64,000 bases of DNA from Candidatus Heimdallarchaeota archaeon (GCA_030149205.1 JASBSB010000006.1:124001-188000); one strand, 5' to 3'; shown: positions 1 through 9,265, numbered from the stretch's first letter. The notes: a model not told the origin generated them from the letters alone. Made by a program: numbers and translations.

Positions 1-1
1 T

Positions 2-139
2 ACTGCATTAATGGTCTCGAATGTATTCTATGAACAGTTCCAGGACAGTAAATACAGAGTCCCAGAGTTACTGAAGCAGATGGTTGCTTCAAAACTATTG
101 GGTAGAAAGACAAAAAGAGGATTTTACACCTACGACTAA
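2..139 (+). CDS. 3-hydroxyacyl-CoA dehydrogenase, C-terminal end (partial)
   Basis: The window opens inside this gene; the last 45 codons are visible and end at TAA (137-139). The residues match the C-terminal helical domain of 3-hydroxyacyl/3-hydroxybutyryl-CoA dehydrogenases, with the typical ending ALMVSNVFYEQF, then VPELLKQMV and a final KTKRGFYTYD. This family oxidises 3-hydroxyacyl-CoA with NAD in beta-oxidation or butanoyl-CoA metabolism. The NAD-binding N-terminal domain lies outside the window, so completeness and exact substrate cannot be judged. It converges on msrA, 26 bases away. Confidence 0.75.
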   Translation, partial: TALMVSNVFYEQFQDSKYRVPELLKQMVASKLLGRKTKRGFYTYD

Positions 140-165
140 ATATATACTGGTTTGAATTAACGTCG

Positions 166-693
166 TTATTTTAATAAGTTTGAATACGTTTTCCTAAATT
201 TTATCAATTTAGGATTGATCACAACTTGACAGTATCCTTGGTTTGGATTTTTGTTAAAATAGTTTTGATGATACTCTTCAGCCTCAAAAAATTTGACAAA
301 TGGAACTATTTGAGTGACAATTGGATCTGACCATACCTGTTGTTGAGTAAATTCGCTGATTACACTCTCTGAAACCTTTTTCTGTTCTTCAGAATGATAT
401 AGAATGATTGAACGGTATTGAGTCCCTACATCAGCCCCTTGTCTGTTTAGAGTTGTTGGATCATGAACACTAAGAAATATCTCCAACAATGATTTAAAGG
501 AAATGATCTCAGGATTAAAGGTTATTTGAACTACCTCTGCATGTCCAGTTCTCCCTGAACAAACTGACTTATAACTTGGGTCATCAACATTTCCTCCGCT
601 GTAGCCACAGAGTACTGATTCCACACCTTGAAGATCCCTAAATAATGCATCTAAACACCAGAAACATCCACCACCCAATGTTGTTTTCTCCAT
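166..693 (-). CDS. msrA: peptide-methionine (S)-S-oxide reductase MsrA
   Basis: MsrA reduces the S-epimer of methionine sulfoxide in proteins, using a thioredoxin-like electron donor. The 175-residue protein is of normal family length. It carries the catalytic GCFWC motif at residues 9-13 (nucleophile Cys10), followed by GYSGG near residue 31, and HDPTTLNRQGADVGTQYRS, the usual substrate-pocket segment. No MsrB domain is fused. ATG start at 693. The next gene upstream on the same strand is ccdA, 54 bases away, a membrane protein that moves reducing equivalents, so the pair may serve redox repair. That link is inference from position only. Confidence 0.93.
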   Translation of the reverse strand: MEKTTLGGGCFWCLDALFRDLQGVESVLCGYSGGNVDDPSYKSVCSGRTGHAEVVQITFNPEIISFKSLLEIFLSVHDPTTLNRQGADVGTQYRSIILYHSEEQKKVSESVISEFTQQQVWSDPIVTQIVPFVKFFEAEEYHQNYFNKNPNQGYCQVVINPKLIKFRKTYSNLLK

Positions 694-747
694 GATATTT
701 GTAGAGGCTACAGTTTTATTAAGTTTAGGAATGAAAATTCAGACAAG

Positions 748-1449
748 TCAATAATATATTCTTAATTCAGGAATGTAGGTAGATAAGATAAGATAAAACC
801 CAGATATTAATACAATAATTCCAAGAACCGTTTTTATCTTTTCTTGATTTTTTGAAATTTTAGCAGCAAAAGTTTGTTTAAACTCTGGAACCAGTAAAAC
901 TATTAAAAGAAAGGGAAATGCAGCCCCTAAGCTGAATCCAGAGTATCCTATAATTTTGTCAGACAATCCAAGATTTAGGAGTTGTCCCCAAGAAACAAAA
1001 AAATAAGATATAGCGCATGGAGCTGCTATTATGGTATATAATAATCCCACAACAAACCCTAGAATTAGTAAATTACCTGAAACTCGCTTAGAGTATAATA
1101 GGTCATTCAAAAATTGAGGTAGTTGAATGGAGTACAGAATCTTTGGAGTATATACTAACATTATTCCTGCAAGGATCAATAAAGCTCCTTGGACAGTTGC
1201 AAATGTAACGTAATTTTGTAAAAAAAAACCAATCAAAGATAGAAATGAATTAACAAGTAGCCCTATTGTAGAATAAACTATCATAATCCCAGCAGTTAGA
1301 CCAATCAGGGAAAGTAAAAGTTTGCTTTGTGATGTTTCATTTTCAGCTGCGATTAATGCAAAATAAGTTGGCATTAATGGAAACAGACATGGACTCAATG
1401 ATGTCAGAATTCCCAAAATGAACTGAAAAAAGAAAACATCTAAATTCAT
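748..1449 (-). CDS. ccdA: CcdA/DsbD-type transmembrane thiol-disulfide carrier
   Basis: A 233-residue protein with six hydrophobic segments, the size of stand-alone CcdA proteins. Family members carry reducing equivalents from cytoplasmic thioredoxin across the membrane. The two reactive cysteines of the family are visible: Cys21 in LTSLSPCLFPLMP at the end of the first membrane segment, and a second in IIAAPCAISYFF near residue 144. A periplasmic thioredoxin partner is not adjacent. It lies just upstream of msrA on the same strand. Cytochrome c maturation is one known role of the family, but no other cytochrome c genes are visible here, so the external substrate is open. Confidence 0.88.
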   Translation of the reverse strand: MNLDVFFFQFILGILTSLSPCLFPLMPTYFALIAAENETSQSKLLLSLIGLTAGIMIVYSTIGLLVNSFLSLIGFFLQNYVTFATVQGALLILAGIMLVYTPKILYSIQLPQFLNDLLYSKRVSGNLLILGFVVGLLYTIIAAPCAISYFFVSWGQLLNLGLSDKIIGYSGFSLGAAFPFLLIVLLVPEFKQTFAAKISKNQEKIKTVLGIIVLISGFYLILSTYIPELRIYY

Positions 1450-1518
1450 AAATTACTGAAAGGACAAGTTCTTTAATATTATTTCGATTGGTCTGAACTG
1501 ATACGCATGTGTTTTGTA

Positions 1519-1947
1519 CTACTGCTCAGACATTAGGCTACTGATTATCTTCTCTAATCGAACCATGAGGGGTTGAACCTTTGATTCAAAATGAATTGAA
1601 ATTTGGTTTTGAACAGCTTCAGAGGTGATTCTTTCTTCTTTTTGTTTTTCTTCCTCTAGTGTCTGTACCCTTGCTGTTAATCCCTTAATCTTATCGTCAT
1701 ACTCGGAAAGTTTCCCTTGAAGGGCACTAGATTGCCCTATTTCATCTGTGATCTCAGTTACTGCCAACCGCTGTGATAATTCATCATCATGTACATATCC
1801 TTTTTCCAAATATATTTGAATTGAGCGATTGATTAGTTCTGTCAATGTCGATCCCATTTTTTGTGCATTAAGTTGCAATTTGTCTTTTAATTTCTTGTCC
1901 AACCAGAAAGTTGTTGCGACTCTATCTTTTCTCCGAGTTGAGGGCAC
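1519..1947 (-). CDS. ribbon-helix-helix protein with C-terminal coiled coil
   Basis: A 142-residue protein with GTG start at 1947. Residues about 9-50 (VATTFWLDKKLKDKLQLNAQ and the following helix ending in LINRSIQIYLEKG) resemble the CopG/Arc ribbon-helix-helix fold that binds DNA as a dimer. Residues about 72-120 are rich in Lys, Glu and Leu with heptad spacing and are probably a coiled coil. There is no toxin gene beside it, so an antitoxin role has no support here. A DNA-binding regulator or nucleoid protein is the simplest reading. Target unknown. Confidence 0.6.
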   Translation of the reverse strand: MPSTRRKDRVATTFWLDKKLKDKLQLNAQKMGSTLTELINRSIQIYLEKGYVHDDELSQRLAVTEITDEIGQSSALQGKLSEYDDKIKGLTARVQTLEEEKQKEERITSEAVQNQISIHFESKVQPLMVRLEKIISSLMSEQ

Positions 1948-2013
1948 AAGTATTATGTGAACCTTAGATTTAAAAAATGTTTGCCCGTATATCTTAAGAT
2001 TTTTTCTAATAGA

Positions 2014-3633
2014 TTAATATGCGGTTGAAAGGTGATCATTCATCATCAGATGTTTAAACAATTCATCATAGATTTCAACTAATGTAAGTTGAGAGATCTC
2101 CTGCTCAAACTTCATTTGTGTAGGAGTTTCAGTGTCCTTAAAAAAGGTTAGAGGATATATCATGACCTTGTACAGAATTTTAAAAGGGAGTATCAGAAAA
2201 TCAATGGTTGCCTTATACAGCACCTTGGTACTCTTTTTGCTGACTTGCCAAATCCTTGTTGGCATTCCATCAAGCTGCTTTGGTTTGTTTTTAAATTCAA
2301 TGATTTTATCAAATGAATGATTCAACTGATTCCCTATTTCTTTGTATCTCATTAATGAATATTCCAGCACTGGTCGATTTTTCAAGTTTACGAATTTTAT
2401 TACAAGGAACTTATAACTAACCAAGGCATACTGATAATACACGTAAAGTAAAATCAAGGGGATAAGAAACAAACCATTAAAAAAGTTCACAATCCTTTTT
2501 TTCCTTTTCTCCCAATTCGACTTAAAGGCGTAATGATCCTTCATAAATTGTCTCACTCCAAATGCAAGTCCAGTACTAATTTTCCCAAGATCCAAGTCAT
2601 TGACAAACTGTGAATATTTTTCTTCTTCATGGATTATAATTTTTAGGACTGTTGAAACCATTAGATTGTTAATCAGATCTTCATCCTCTTGGCCAGCAGT
2701 AATTTTGAAACTGAGATTCATCAAGTTAAATTTTGCTTCTTCAAGTGTTAGATGGTATCGATTTGCAAATTCCTTTAGAGCTTTGTTTCTCCTCCAAAAT
2801 TTTATAGTAAATTCGTTTTGGTAAATCTGCAAAGCAAATTCCCTGGCTTTCTCTTCCCTGATGTTTCTAAAATCTAGATTATTAAGACTTTCTTGAGACC
2901 CTTGCAAAATTTCGGATATTAGTTTCTTTGCTCGATCAGGGACTTTGCTTTCCCCAGTTCCAAGTAGATTTACAACTCGTTCGGAGATTTGATTTAACTG
3001 TTCTGACATCTCCTGCTTAAAATCCTCTAATGATGTCTGATCAACAGGTGGAAAATCAAGCACCAAGAAACCCGCGAACCCTCCATAATAAGGAATTGCC
3101 ATTAGTGATTCTAAGGTATTAAAAAATACCGCACCTCTATAATTGCCCATTTTCAGGCATCTTTCCTTGGCATTTTGAAAAACAAAAAAAGGTGGCCCAA
3201 AAATTCCAGCAACCGTTGCTAACACCATTGAGGTTGAACTGAAAATGTAGATCAGAACAGGTCCTAAATCACCGAATTGCCTCTGACTAAAATAAGCAAT
3301 CAGTCCGGCAGATAAAGCAACTGCTGATACTGCGTTATCTATGGTCTGACCAACCCCCTTTCTTAGAGCAAAGCTCTCACTCACCTCTTCTACCTTAGTG
3401 GATATATCCATTAATTGTGAGATGGTTTCTTCTGCTTCAATTCTAACTGGGTCTGTCATCAATCTGCTTAGGGCAAAAATATATGATCGGTTATCCTCGA
3501 GAAACGGCATTGCCTCTTGTAATTTTTGAGGAAAGATAAAATCGTAAATGTTCAACAGGATTTGAGCAGATATAGTTAACAGGAAAATGATAGGGGTGAG
3601 AATAAATATTATAAATGCTCGAATTTTACCCAC
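2014..3633 (-). CDS. multi-pass membrane protein of unknown function, paralogue A
   Basis: A 539-residue protein that I do not recognise. Hydrophobic segments lie near residues 7-28, 100-117, 125-150, 175-193, 385-405 and 470-492. Residues 200-370 are a charged helical region. Sequence marks include ALSRLMTDPVRIEAEETISQ near residue 55 and GIFGPPFFVF near 145. The start is GTG at 3633, placed about 23 bases after a TATA-like box, so the transcript is probably leaderless. The next gene upstream (3847-5466) encodes a protein of identical length and very similar sequence throughout: a tandem duplication in which the promoter was also copied. Function unknown. Confidence 0.8.
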   Translation of the reverse strand: MGKIRAFIIFILTPIIFLLTISAQILLNIYDFIFPQKLQEAMPFLEDNRSYIFALSRLMTDPVRIEAEETISQLMDISTKVEEVSESFALRKGVGQTIDNAVSAVALSAGLIAYFSQRQFGDLGPVLIYIFSSTSMVLATVAGIFGPPFFVFQNAKERCLKMGNYRGAVFFNTLESLMAIPYYGGFAGFLVLDFPPVDQTSLEDFKQEMSEQLNQISERVVNLLGTGESKVPDRAKKLISEILQGSQESLNNLDFRNIREEKAREFALQIYQNEFTIKFWRRNKALKEFANRYHLTLEEAKFNLMNLSFKITAGQEDEDLINNLMVSTVLKIIIHEEEKYSQFVNDLDLGKISTGLAFGVRQFMKDHYAFKSNWEKRKKRIVNFFNGLFLIPLILLYVYYQYALVSYKFLVIKFVNLKNRPVLEYSLMRYKEIGNQLNHSFDKIIEFKNKPKQLDGMPTRIWQVSKKSTKVLYKATIDFLILPFKILYKVMIYPLTFFKDTETPTQMKFEQEISQLTLVEIYDELFKHLMMNDHLSTAY

Positions 3634-3650
3634 AAATTAAACTTGGTTTA

Positions 3651-3661
3651 CTTATTTATAA
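3651..3661 (-). promoter_or_regulatory. TATA-like box of paralogue A
   Basis: On the minus strand the box reads TTATAAATAAG, centred about 23 bases before the GTG start at 3633, as expected for a leaderless archaeal transcript. Both the box and the preceding CCACAAGACAAA stretch recur at the matching place before paralogue B, so the control region was duplicated with the gene. Confidence 0.6.
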
Positions 3662-3846
3662 GTTTGTCTTGTGGAGCACCTTAGAGTAGCATAGTTAGGT
3701 AGAGGCGGACTACACATAAATCAAATTTTGAGATTACATAGAATTGTTTCAGCTACAAAACTGTAATAGGAAAATACAAAGATATCTTTGTGCTTTAATT
3801 CAATAATTGATTCTGAGTTTGATGTAGTTTTATCTTTTGAATTAGG

Positions 3847-5466
3847 CTAATAAGCTGTAGAAATATGATCACTCATCATTAACCGTTTGAATAACTCATC
3901 ATATATTTCAACAAGGGTTAACTGAGAGATCTCCTGTTCAAATTTTGTTCGAGTAGGTATTTCCGACTCCCTGAACAGCGATAAAGGAAATATCAAAATC
4001 TTGTATAATATTTTGAATGGAAGAACAAGAAATTCTAATACTGCCTTGATCAATATTTTGCTGCCTCTCTTGGTCCCATTCCAGAGTTTCGAGGACAAAT
4101 CATCGAATTGTTTTGGGGTATTTTTGATTTCAATTAGCCTATCAAATGTCCTGTCAAGCTGAATCCCAATTTCTGTGTATCTCATTTTGGAATATTCAAC
4201 CACAGGCCTGTTTTTTAAGTTAACAAACTTCATGACAAGGAATTTGTAACTTATTAATGCGTACTGATAGTAGGCATTAATCAGGATATAAGGAAGTACA
4301 AACAGACCATAGAAAAAGTTAAGAATCCTTGATTTCCTGTTCTTCCATTTAGATTGAAAGGCATAATGATCCTTCATAAACTGTCTGACTCCAAAAGCCA
4401 ATCCAGTACTGATTTTTCCAAGTTCTAAATCATCAACCAACTCTGAGTATTTTTGTTCCTCTTGGATGATTATTTTCAGGACAGCTGTTACCATTAAATT
4501 GTTGATTAGATCCTCGTCCTCTTGACCAGCAAGAATTTTAAAACTTAGGTTCATCAAATTATACTTTGCCTCTTCAAGGGTCAGATGGTATCGATTGGCA
4601 AATTCCTCAAGAGCTTTCTTTCTTTTCCAAAATTTTAAGGTAAATTCATTCTGGTAAATTTGAAGGGCAAACTCCCTAGCTTTTTCTTCCCTAATATTTC
4701 TAAAATCTATTTTGTTAAGGCTCTCTTGAGATTCGTCCAGGATCTCATTAATCAATCTTTTTGCCCTATCTGGAATTCTGCTTTCACCTGTCCCAAGTAG
4801 ATTCACAATTCGATCTGAAATTTCGTCTAACTGTTCTGAAATTTCCAGCTTAAATTCTTCTAATGAGGGCTGATCCACAGGTGGAAGATCTAGCACCAAA
4901 AACCCCGCAGCTCCACCATAAAAAGGTATTGCCATTAGAGATTCCAAGGTATTAAAGAGTACAGCCCCTCTATAGTTCCCGAATTTTAAACACCGTTCCT
5001 TAGCGTCTTTAAACACAAAATAAGGTGGCCCAAATATTCCCGCCAAGGTTGCTAACACCATTGAAGTAGAACTAAAAATATAGATCAATACTGGGCCAAA
5101 GTCACCGAATTGACTCTGACTAAAATAGGCAATCAATCCTGCGGATAGTGCCACTGCAGATAATGCATTGTCTATTGTTTGACCAACTCCCTTTCTAAGT
5201 GCAAAGCTTTCACCAATATCTTCTACTTTCGTAGAAATATCCACAAGTTGTGAGATAGTTTCTTCAGCTTCGATCCTAACTGGGTCTGTCATCAATCTAC
5301 TTAGAGCAAAAATAAAGGTGCGATTAACCTCCAGAAGTGGGATCGCTTCCTGTAGTTTAACTGGGAATAGAAAATCAAAGATATTTAATATAACCTGAGC
5401 AGTCATAGCTACAAGGAATACAACAGGGGTGAGAAATAGGATGCCAAGGGTTCGGATTTTACCCAC
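3847..5466 (-). CDS. multi-pass membrane protein of unknown function, paralogue B
   Basis: A 539-residue protein, the same length as its neighbour at 2014-3633 and alignable to it by eye without gaps. The two are nearly identical in the central membrane region (VGQTIDNALSAVALSAGLIA) and in the segment around GKISTGLAFGVRQFMKDHYA. They differ most at the N terminus and at residues 400-500. It has the same GTG start and same upstream box. Charge and hydrophobicity patterns are conserved despite many substitutions, so both copies appear to be kept under selection. It could form a hetero-oligomer with paralogue A (inference). Function unknown. Confidence 0.8.
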   Translation of the reverse strand: MGKIRTLGILFLTPVVFLVAMTAQVILNIFDFLFPVKLQEAIPLLEVNRTFIFALSRLMTDPVRIEAEETISQLVDISTKVEDIGESFALRKGVGQTIDNALSAVALSAGLIAYFSQSQFGDFGPVLIYIFSSTSMVLATLAGIFGPPYFVFKDAKERCLKFGNYRGAVLFNTLESLMAIPFYGGAAGFLVLDLPPVDQPSLEEFKLEISEQLDEISDRIVNLLGTGESRIPDRAKRLINEILDESQESLNKIDFRNIREEKAREFALQIYQNEFTLKFWKRKKALEEFANRYHLTLEEAKYNLMNLSFKILAGQEDEDLINNLMVTAVLKIIIQEEQKYSELVDDLELGKISTGLAFGVRQFMKDHYAFQSKWKNRKSRILNFFYGLFVLPYILINAYYQYALISYKFLVMKFVNLKNRPVVEYSKMRYTEIGIQLDRTFDRLIEIKNTPKQFDDLSSKLWNGTKRGSKILIKAVLEFLVLPFKILYKILIFPLSLFRESEIPTRTKFEQEISQLTLVEIYDELFKRLMMSDHISTAY

Positions 5467-5483
5467 AAACTAAACAGGGTACG

Positions 5484-5495
5484 CTTATTTATAAA
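5484..5495 (-). promoter_or_regulatory. TATA-like box of paralogue B
   Basis: The minus strand reads TTTATAAATAAG, centred about 23 bases before the GTG start at 5466. It mirrors the box before paralogue A. Confidence 0.6.
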
Positions 5496-5535
5496 TTTGT
5501 CCTGTGGTGTACTGAAAGTCGCACTGTAACTTATT

Positions 5536-5550
5536 AAGTGTAGTACACTT
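5536..5550. repeat. perfect palindrome upstream of paralogue B
   Basis: AAGTGTAGTACACTT is an inverted repeat with 7-base arms around a single G. It lies about 45 bases upstream of the TATA-like box of paralogue B and has no counterpart before paralogue A. It could be an operator that lets the two copies be controlled differently. No regulator can be assigned. Confidence 0.35.
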
Positions 5551-5620
5551 GAAAAAGAAAATTACTGTTAACCCAGATTAAACGAAAATGTCAATTTCTT
5601 AATTTACAGATGGCGATATT

Positions 5621-6157
5621 TCAATTTTTTTGGACTACCTTGTTTTCACTTGCAAATCTTATGTACCACCAATAAAGACTAACACCCAAAAGAACGAGAA
5701 TTATCAAGAATTGAGGAAGGGCACTTAGAGATTTGGTTTCTCGATATCCTCCAGATTGCATAATCATCATAACCAACAAAATCTGTAAAAACACAGCTAC
5801 AGACACAGATGCAGCAGATTTAATTTTATTATGTTTCTCATTCAAAATCTGAACAGTGTAATACAGGGCATAATAAGAAGGGATGTTTAGGATCATGACA
5901 ATCCACCAAGGTTCCATCTTCAATTGAAATGTATTATAAATTGGTGCTGGTTGTAATATTTGATAAATTGTCCAAGGATAGTAGTAAGACACTTCAATTA
6001 TATTTCCATTATTAGTTGTTGCTATAATTGGAACAAAAACAATTACTGTGGATACCACTGCTGTGAGGATATACCGGATGAGTCTGTCATTTCTGGATGC
6101 AAACGGTGTTGCTTCTTGAACTGTTGAAGCCAAAGCTTGTAATGACACTAATAACAC
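5621..6157 (-). CDS. small integral membrane protein, unknown
   Basis: A 178-residue protein with four hydrophobic segments, near residues 29-47 (TAVVSTVIVFVPIIATT), 84-104, 117-136 and 148-166. It has a lysine-containing cytoplasmic tail. There is no recognised motif, and the cysteine-free sequence gives no hint of metal or redox function. The ATG start at 6157 faces the divergent DUF1028 gene 105 bases away. Function unknown; the call rests on a clean reading frame and membrane-protein composition. Confidence 0.55.
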   Translation of the reverse strand: MLLVSLQALASTVQEATPFASRNDRLIRYILTAVVSTVIVFVPIIATTNNGNIIEVSYYYPWTIYQILQPAPIYNTFQLKMEPWWIVMILNIPSYYALYYTVQILNEKHNKIKSAASVSVAVFLQILLVMMIMQSGGYRETKSLSALPQFLIILVLLGVSLYWWYIRFASENKVVQKN

Positions 6158-6262
6158 ATCTAAACAAGGACTTAATTATCTTTATGATAACAATTGAACT
6201 TTCTGTGAAAATCTAATTTATAGGAATGCTAAGTTTTAAGTCACTGACAAAAAGTAAGACTC

Positions 6263-7108
6263 ATGACTTTTTCGATCGTTGCATTCGATTCAGAAACCCG
6301 GGAGTTAGGAGTTGCTGTCTCTTCAAAATTCCCAGCAGTGGGATCACTTGTCCCTTGGATATCAATGGATGCAGGAGCGATAGCGACTCAGGCACTTGCT
6401 GACCTTAAATATGGTGTGAATGGACTCAAGCTTCTACAAGCAGGCGCCAGTGCATCTCAGGTTTTACGAGTAATTAATGAGCAAGACCCAGGAAAAGAAT
6501 CTCGACAGGTAGGGATTGTAGATCTAAATGGGAATTCAGTAAGCTTTACAGGAAAGGAATGTTACCCTTATGCTGGAGGACTAACAGGAGAAGGTGTCGC
6601 CGTTCAAGGCAATATTTTAGCCGGAGAAGAGGTCATTAACAATATGATGGACACGTATCTCAAAAAACAGGGAGATTTGTCTGAGAGGTTAATGAGTGCT
6701 CTTGAAGCCGGTCAAAAGGCAGGTGGGGACAGCAGAGGACAACAATCTGCAAATTTGTTGGTATATAAGAAAAATGGGGGATACAGAGGGGGTAGTGATA
6801 TTTATGTAGATGTCAGGGTGGACGATCATCCAAATGCAACCTACGAGTTACGCAAGGTGTTTGAGTTGTACTCATTAACTTTGCTACAAAGAGATGACCC
6901 AAAAAACATTAGTAGACTGGATGCTGAACTGTTAGAGAAAATTACAGACAAGTTGTATGAAATTAAGTTTTTAAAATCACCAATAACTGAGGAAGAAGCC
7001 AGGTTACCTGCCTTTGTTCAATGGATACATACTGAGAATTTTGAGAACAAGGAGAGATTTGATGGGTATGTTTGGAATTCAGTTCTGGATCATTTGTGGA
7101 AATTATAA
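6263..7108 (+). CDS. DUF1028 family protein (Ntn-hydrolase-like fold)
   Basis: A 281-residue protein. The N terminus TFSIVAFDSETRELGVAVSS and the segment GAIATQALADLKYGVNGLKL are hallmarks of DUF1028, a family with an Ntn-hydrolase-like fold and unsettled chemistry. The segment AGQKAGGDSRGQQSANLLVY near residue 150 is the second conserved block. Members have been proposed as amidohydrolases or peptidases but the reaction is not established. The last 80 residues form the C-terminal extension seen in many members. It is convergent with the dehydrogenase at 7112-8203, 3 bases apart. Family call firm, function open. Confidence 0.85.
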   Translation: MTFSIVAFDSETRELGVAVSSKFPAVGSLVPWISMDAGAIATQALADLKYGVNGLKLLQAGASASQVLRVINEQDPGKESRQVGIVDLNGNSVSFTGKECYPYAGGLTGEGVAVQGNILAGEEVINNMMDTYLKKQGDLSERLMSALEAGQKAGGDSRGQQSANLLVYKKNGGYRGGSDIYVDVRVDDHPNATYELRKVFELYSLTLLQRDDPKNISRLDAELLEKITDKLYEIKFLKSPITEEEARLPAFVQWIHTENFENKERFDGYVWNSVLDHLWKL

Positions 7109-7111
7109 TGG

Positions 7112-8203
7112 TTAAGGCTTGATGATTGCTTTCATAACTATGTAATTTTCTACATCGGTGAGAGCTTTTCTTGTTTCCTCTAGATTGTACTCTTGTGAAA
7201 TAATCTTTTCCCATGGATATTTGGAATGATAAGCCTCTACAAATTTGACGGCTAAATAGAAATGGGAGAAATCTGACCCCCAAGAACCCCTAACAGTTAG
7301 ATGCTTCTTGTTGATATCTAAGTGGGGATTAATAGCGATCTCACCTGAGTTGGTATATTGTCCAACAATCACATAGGTTCCTCCATCACGAACAAGTCCA
7401 AATCCCTCCTTTACTGCTTGTGCAACACCTGTTGCCTCAATTATCTTGTCAGCACCTCTATTGTTGGTCAAATTTTTAACCAATTTGATCCTTTCTTCTG
7501 GTGAATATTCATCAATTGAAATTGTATCTTCAATACCAAATTGTCTGACAATGTCAAGTCTTAAGCTGGGCCCACCAATTACAATGACTTTAAACGCACC
7601 ACTTCTTTTTGCAATGATAGCTGACATTAAACCAACTGGACCCGAACCCTGAACTACAACCGTATCCCCCAAATGAATATTTGCTCTTTCCACAGCATGA
7701 ATTGCTGTTGGTAATCCACAACCTGCTGCGATGAAGGTTTTTGCAAATTTGGGCGAGGTTAATTTAATGATCTTGACCCCTGGTTTTAGATAAATATAAT
7801 TTGACCATCCCCCTAATAACCCATCATTTGCTGAATATGTTATCCCATACACCTTCCTTTTTGGACATCTGGTGCTCTCTTTTGCAACCAAACAGAACCA
7901 ACACGAATTACAGGTCTCATTAACATCTAAGAAGGTAACAGCATCTCCTGGTTTGATTAAGTCCCCCTCAACATCAGTTACCTCACCATTTACCTCTTCA
8001 ACTAGTCCTGTGCTAACATGACCTGGGATAATGGGATATGGAACACCACTTAGTTTGTTATGACTCAGGTGAACATCTGTCCCACATACCTCAGAGTAAA
8101 GAGTTTTGATTAACACTGCACCATTTTCTAATGTTGGTCTTTCTATGTCTTTCACTGTGATTTCTCCAGCTTCATTCATCAATGCTGCTTTAACTTTATC
8201 CAC
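7112..8203 (-). CDS. zinc-dependent medium-chain alcohol dehydrogenase family protein
   Basis: A 363-residue MDR-family oxidoreductase. Visible features are the catalytic-zinc region CGTDVH near residue 40, a proton-relay GHVSTGLVEE segment, and the structural-zinc cysteines CNSCWFCLVAKESTRC near residues 98-113. The Rossmann glycine motif VVVQGSGPVGLMSAI lies near residue 185. Such enzymes oxidise alcohols or polyols with NAD(P). The sugar-alcohol/threonine-dehydrogenase-like branch fits best, but the substrate cannot be read from the sequence. ATG start at 8203, then a 333-base stretch without a gene upstream. Confidence 0.87.
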   Translation of the reverse strand: MDKVKAALMNEAGEITVKDIERPTLENGAVLIKTLYSEVCGTDVHLSHNKLSGVPYPIIPGHVSTGLVEEVNGEVTDVEGDLIKPGDAVTFLDVNETCNSCWFCLVAKESTRCPKRKVYGITYSANDGLLGGWSNYIYLKPGVKIIKLTSPKFAKTFIAAGCGLPTAIHAVERANIHLGDTVVVQGSGPVGLMSAIIAKRSGAFKVIVIGGPSLRLDIVRQFGIEDTISIDEYSPEERIKLVKNLTNNRGADKIIEATGVAQAVKEGFGLVRDGGTYVIVGQYTNSGEIAINPHLDINKKHLTVRGSWGSDFSHFYLAVKFVEAYHSKYPWEKIISQEYNLEETRKALTDVENYIVMKAIIKP

Positions 8204-8536
8204 AGGTAATATTCCAAGAAAAAAAGATAAACCTTGGTTTTCTCCTTATTCTAATTACCTAATAAACCGAAAATTTTTCTCTGTAGGCTTAATAACTGTG
8301 AAACAACGAGGAATTATACCAATGAACCTCAAAATTTAATGTTAATGGATAGGATAATATTAGCTTCACATAAATATAGAACTCTAGACCGATCTTGACA
8401 TAACTTGTCGAATCTCTTATGCGTAGAGCGATAAAAACCCCTACAAAAGTATGTAACGAAGTTTCTCTGTTTTATCTAAGTTCTATACCACCTTTTGAAT
8501 CATTACAGACACAAAGATTAAAGCCATTTTTTGTTA
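8204..8536. other. intergenic stretch with no recognised gene
   Basis: Between the dehydrogenase start and the end of rnhB. I looked for a tRNA, a box C/D RNA or a small ORF with a promoter and found none I can support. It presumably holds the promoter of the dehydrogenase and the 3' end of the rnhB transcript. A run of eight T on the minus strand lies within the last codons of rnhB and could aid termination. Confidence 0.4.
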
Positions 8537-9265
8537 TCAAAAAAAATTGTCCAAACTAGTACTTCTATCTATTCGAGTTGTTATATTTTGAATTGTTTTC
8601 CATTTAAGACGTGCATGCTTGGGAAAAGAATGATATTTTTTGTAATATTCAACTAAAAATTGTTTTGCATTGCTGGGGTAACCCTTGCCAAAACTTGGGA
8701 GAGTTGGGTCAAAATTTTTCATTTCCTCCTGTAGAATTTTTATGGTTTCATCTCTGACATATTTAGCAATGATGCTAGCAGCTCCCACAGCAACAAATTT
8801 AGCATCCCCTTTATGTTCAGAAACAACCCTATATTTACCGATACAAGCTTTAGATACTTGAGATCCAAATCTTTCAGCATTGACATCTGCAGCATCAAGT
8901 TGTAACTCTTCAAATGACCCACAATATTCTTTTAATAGATTTTGAAACTTAAAAACTTCAATTTCATTTAGAGTGTACTTCTCCATTAAGGAGTTAATTT
9001 CTGTGGCTTCTACTCTTAGTACTTTGTACGCTGAAACAATACTAGTTATTTCTTGAGCAAGTCTAGACCGAGACTTTTCTGTGAGCTTTTTGCTGTCATC
9101 AACACCTAAATCCAACAGTTTCTTCTTTTGAACAGGAGTCACTCCTACCAAACCCACAACTAATGGACCTAATACTGGGCCTCTTCCTGCTTCATCCATT
9201 CCTACAATCAAACCCTTCTGGTTGGAAGTTTTGCCTTCAATTAGAGATTCCAATAGCCTGTTCAA
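8537..9265 (-). CDS. rnhB: ribonuclease HII
   Basis: RNase HII cuts the RNA strand of RNA-DNA hybrids and single ribonucleotides embedded in DNA. The 242-residue protein has the metal-binding GMDEAGRGPVLGPLVVG motif near residue 22 and VDDSKKLTEKSR near 55. The remaining acidic residues are in LDAADVNAERF and in VRDETI, giving the usual D-E-D-D set. Residues KYHSFPKHARLKWKTI near the end match the archaeal C-terminal helix. ATG start at 9265. It stands alone, downstream of trm1. Confidence 0.93.
   Translation of the reverse strand: MNRLLESLIEGKTSNQKGLIVGMDEAGRGPVLGPLVVGLVGVTPVQKKKLLDLGVDDSKKLTEKSRSRLAQEITSIVSAYKVLRVEATEINSLMEKYTLNEIEVFKFQNLLKEYCGSFEELQLDAADVNAERFGSQVSKACIGKYRVVSEHKGDAKFVAVGAASIIAKYVRDETIKILQEEMKNFDPTLPSFGKGYPSNAKQFLVEYYKKYHSFPKHARLKWKTIQNITTRIDRSTSLDNFF

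Noticed and set aside
1519-1947. Antitoxin of a toxin-antitoxin pair
   Set aside because: The ribbon-helix-helix protein has no small toxin gene next to it; neighbours are ccdA and a membrane protein.
8204-8536. Possible tRNA or small gene in the 333-base gap
   Set aside because: No acceptor/T-arm pairing, T-loop consensus or promoter-linked frame could be found by eye.
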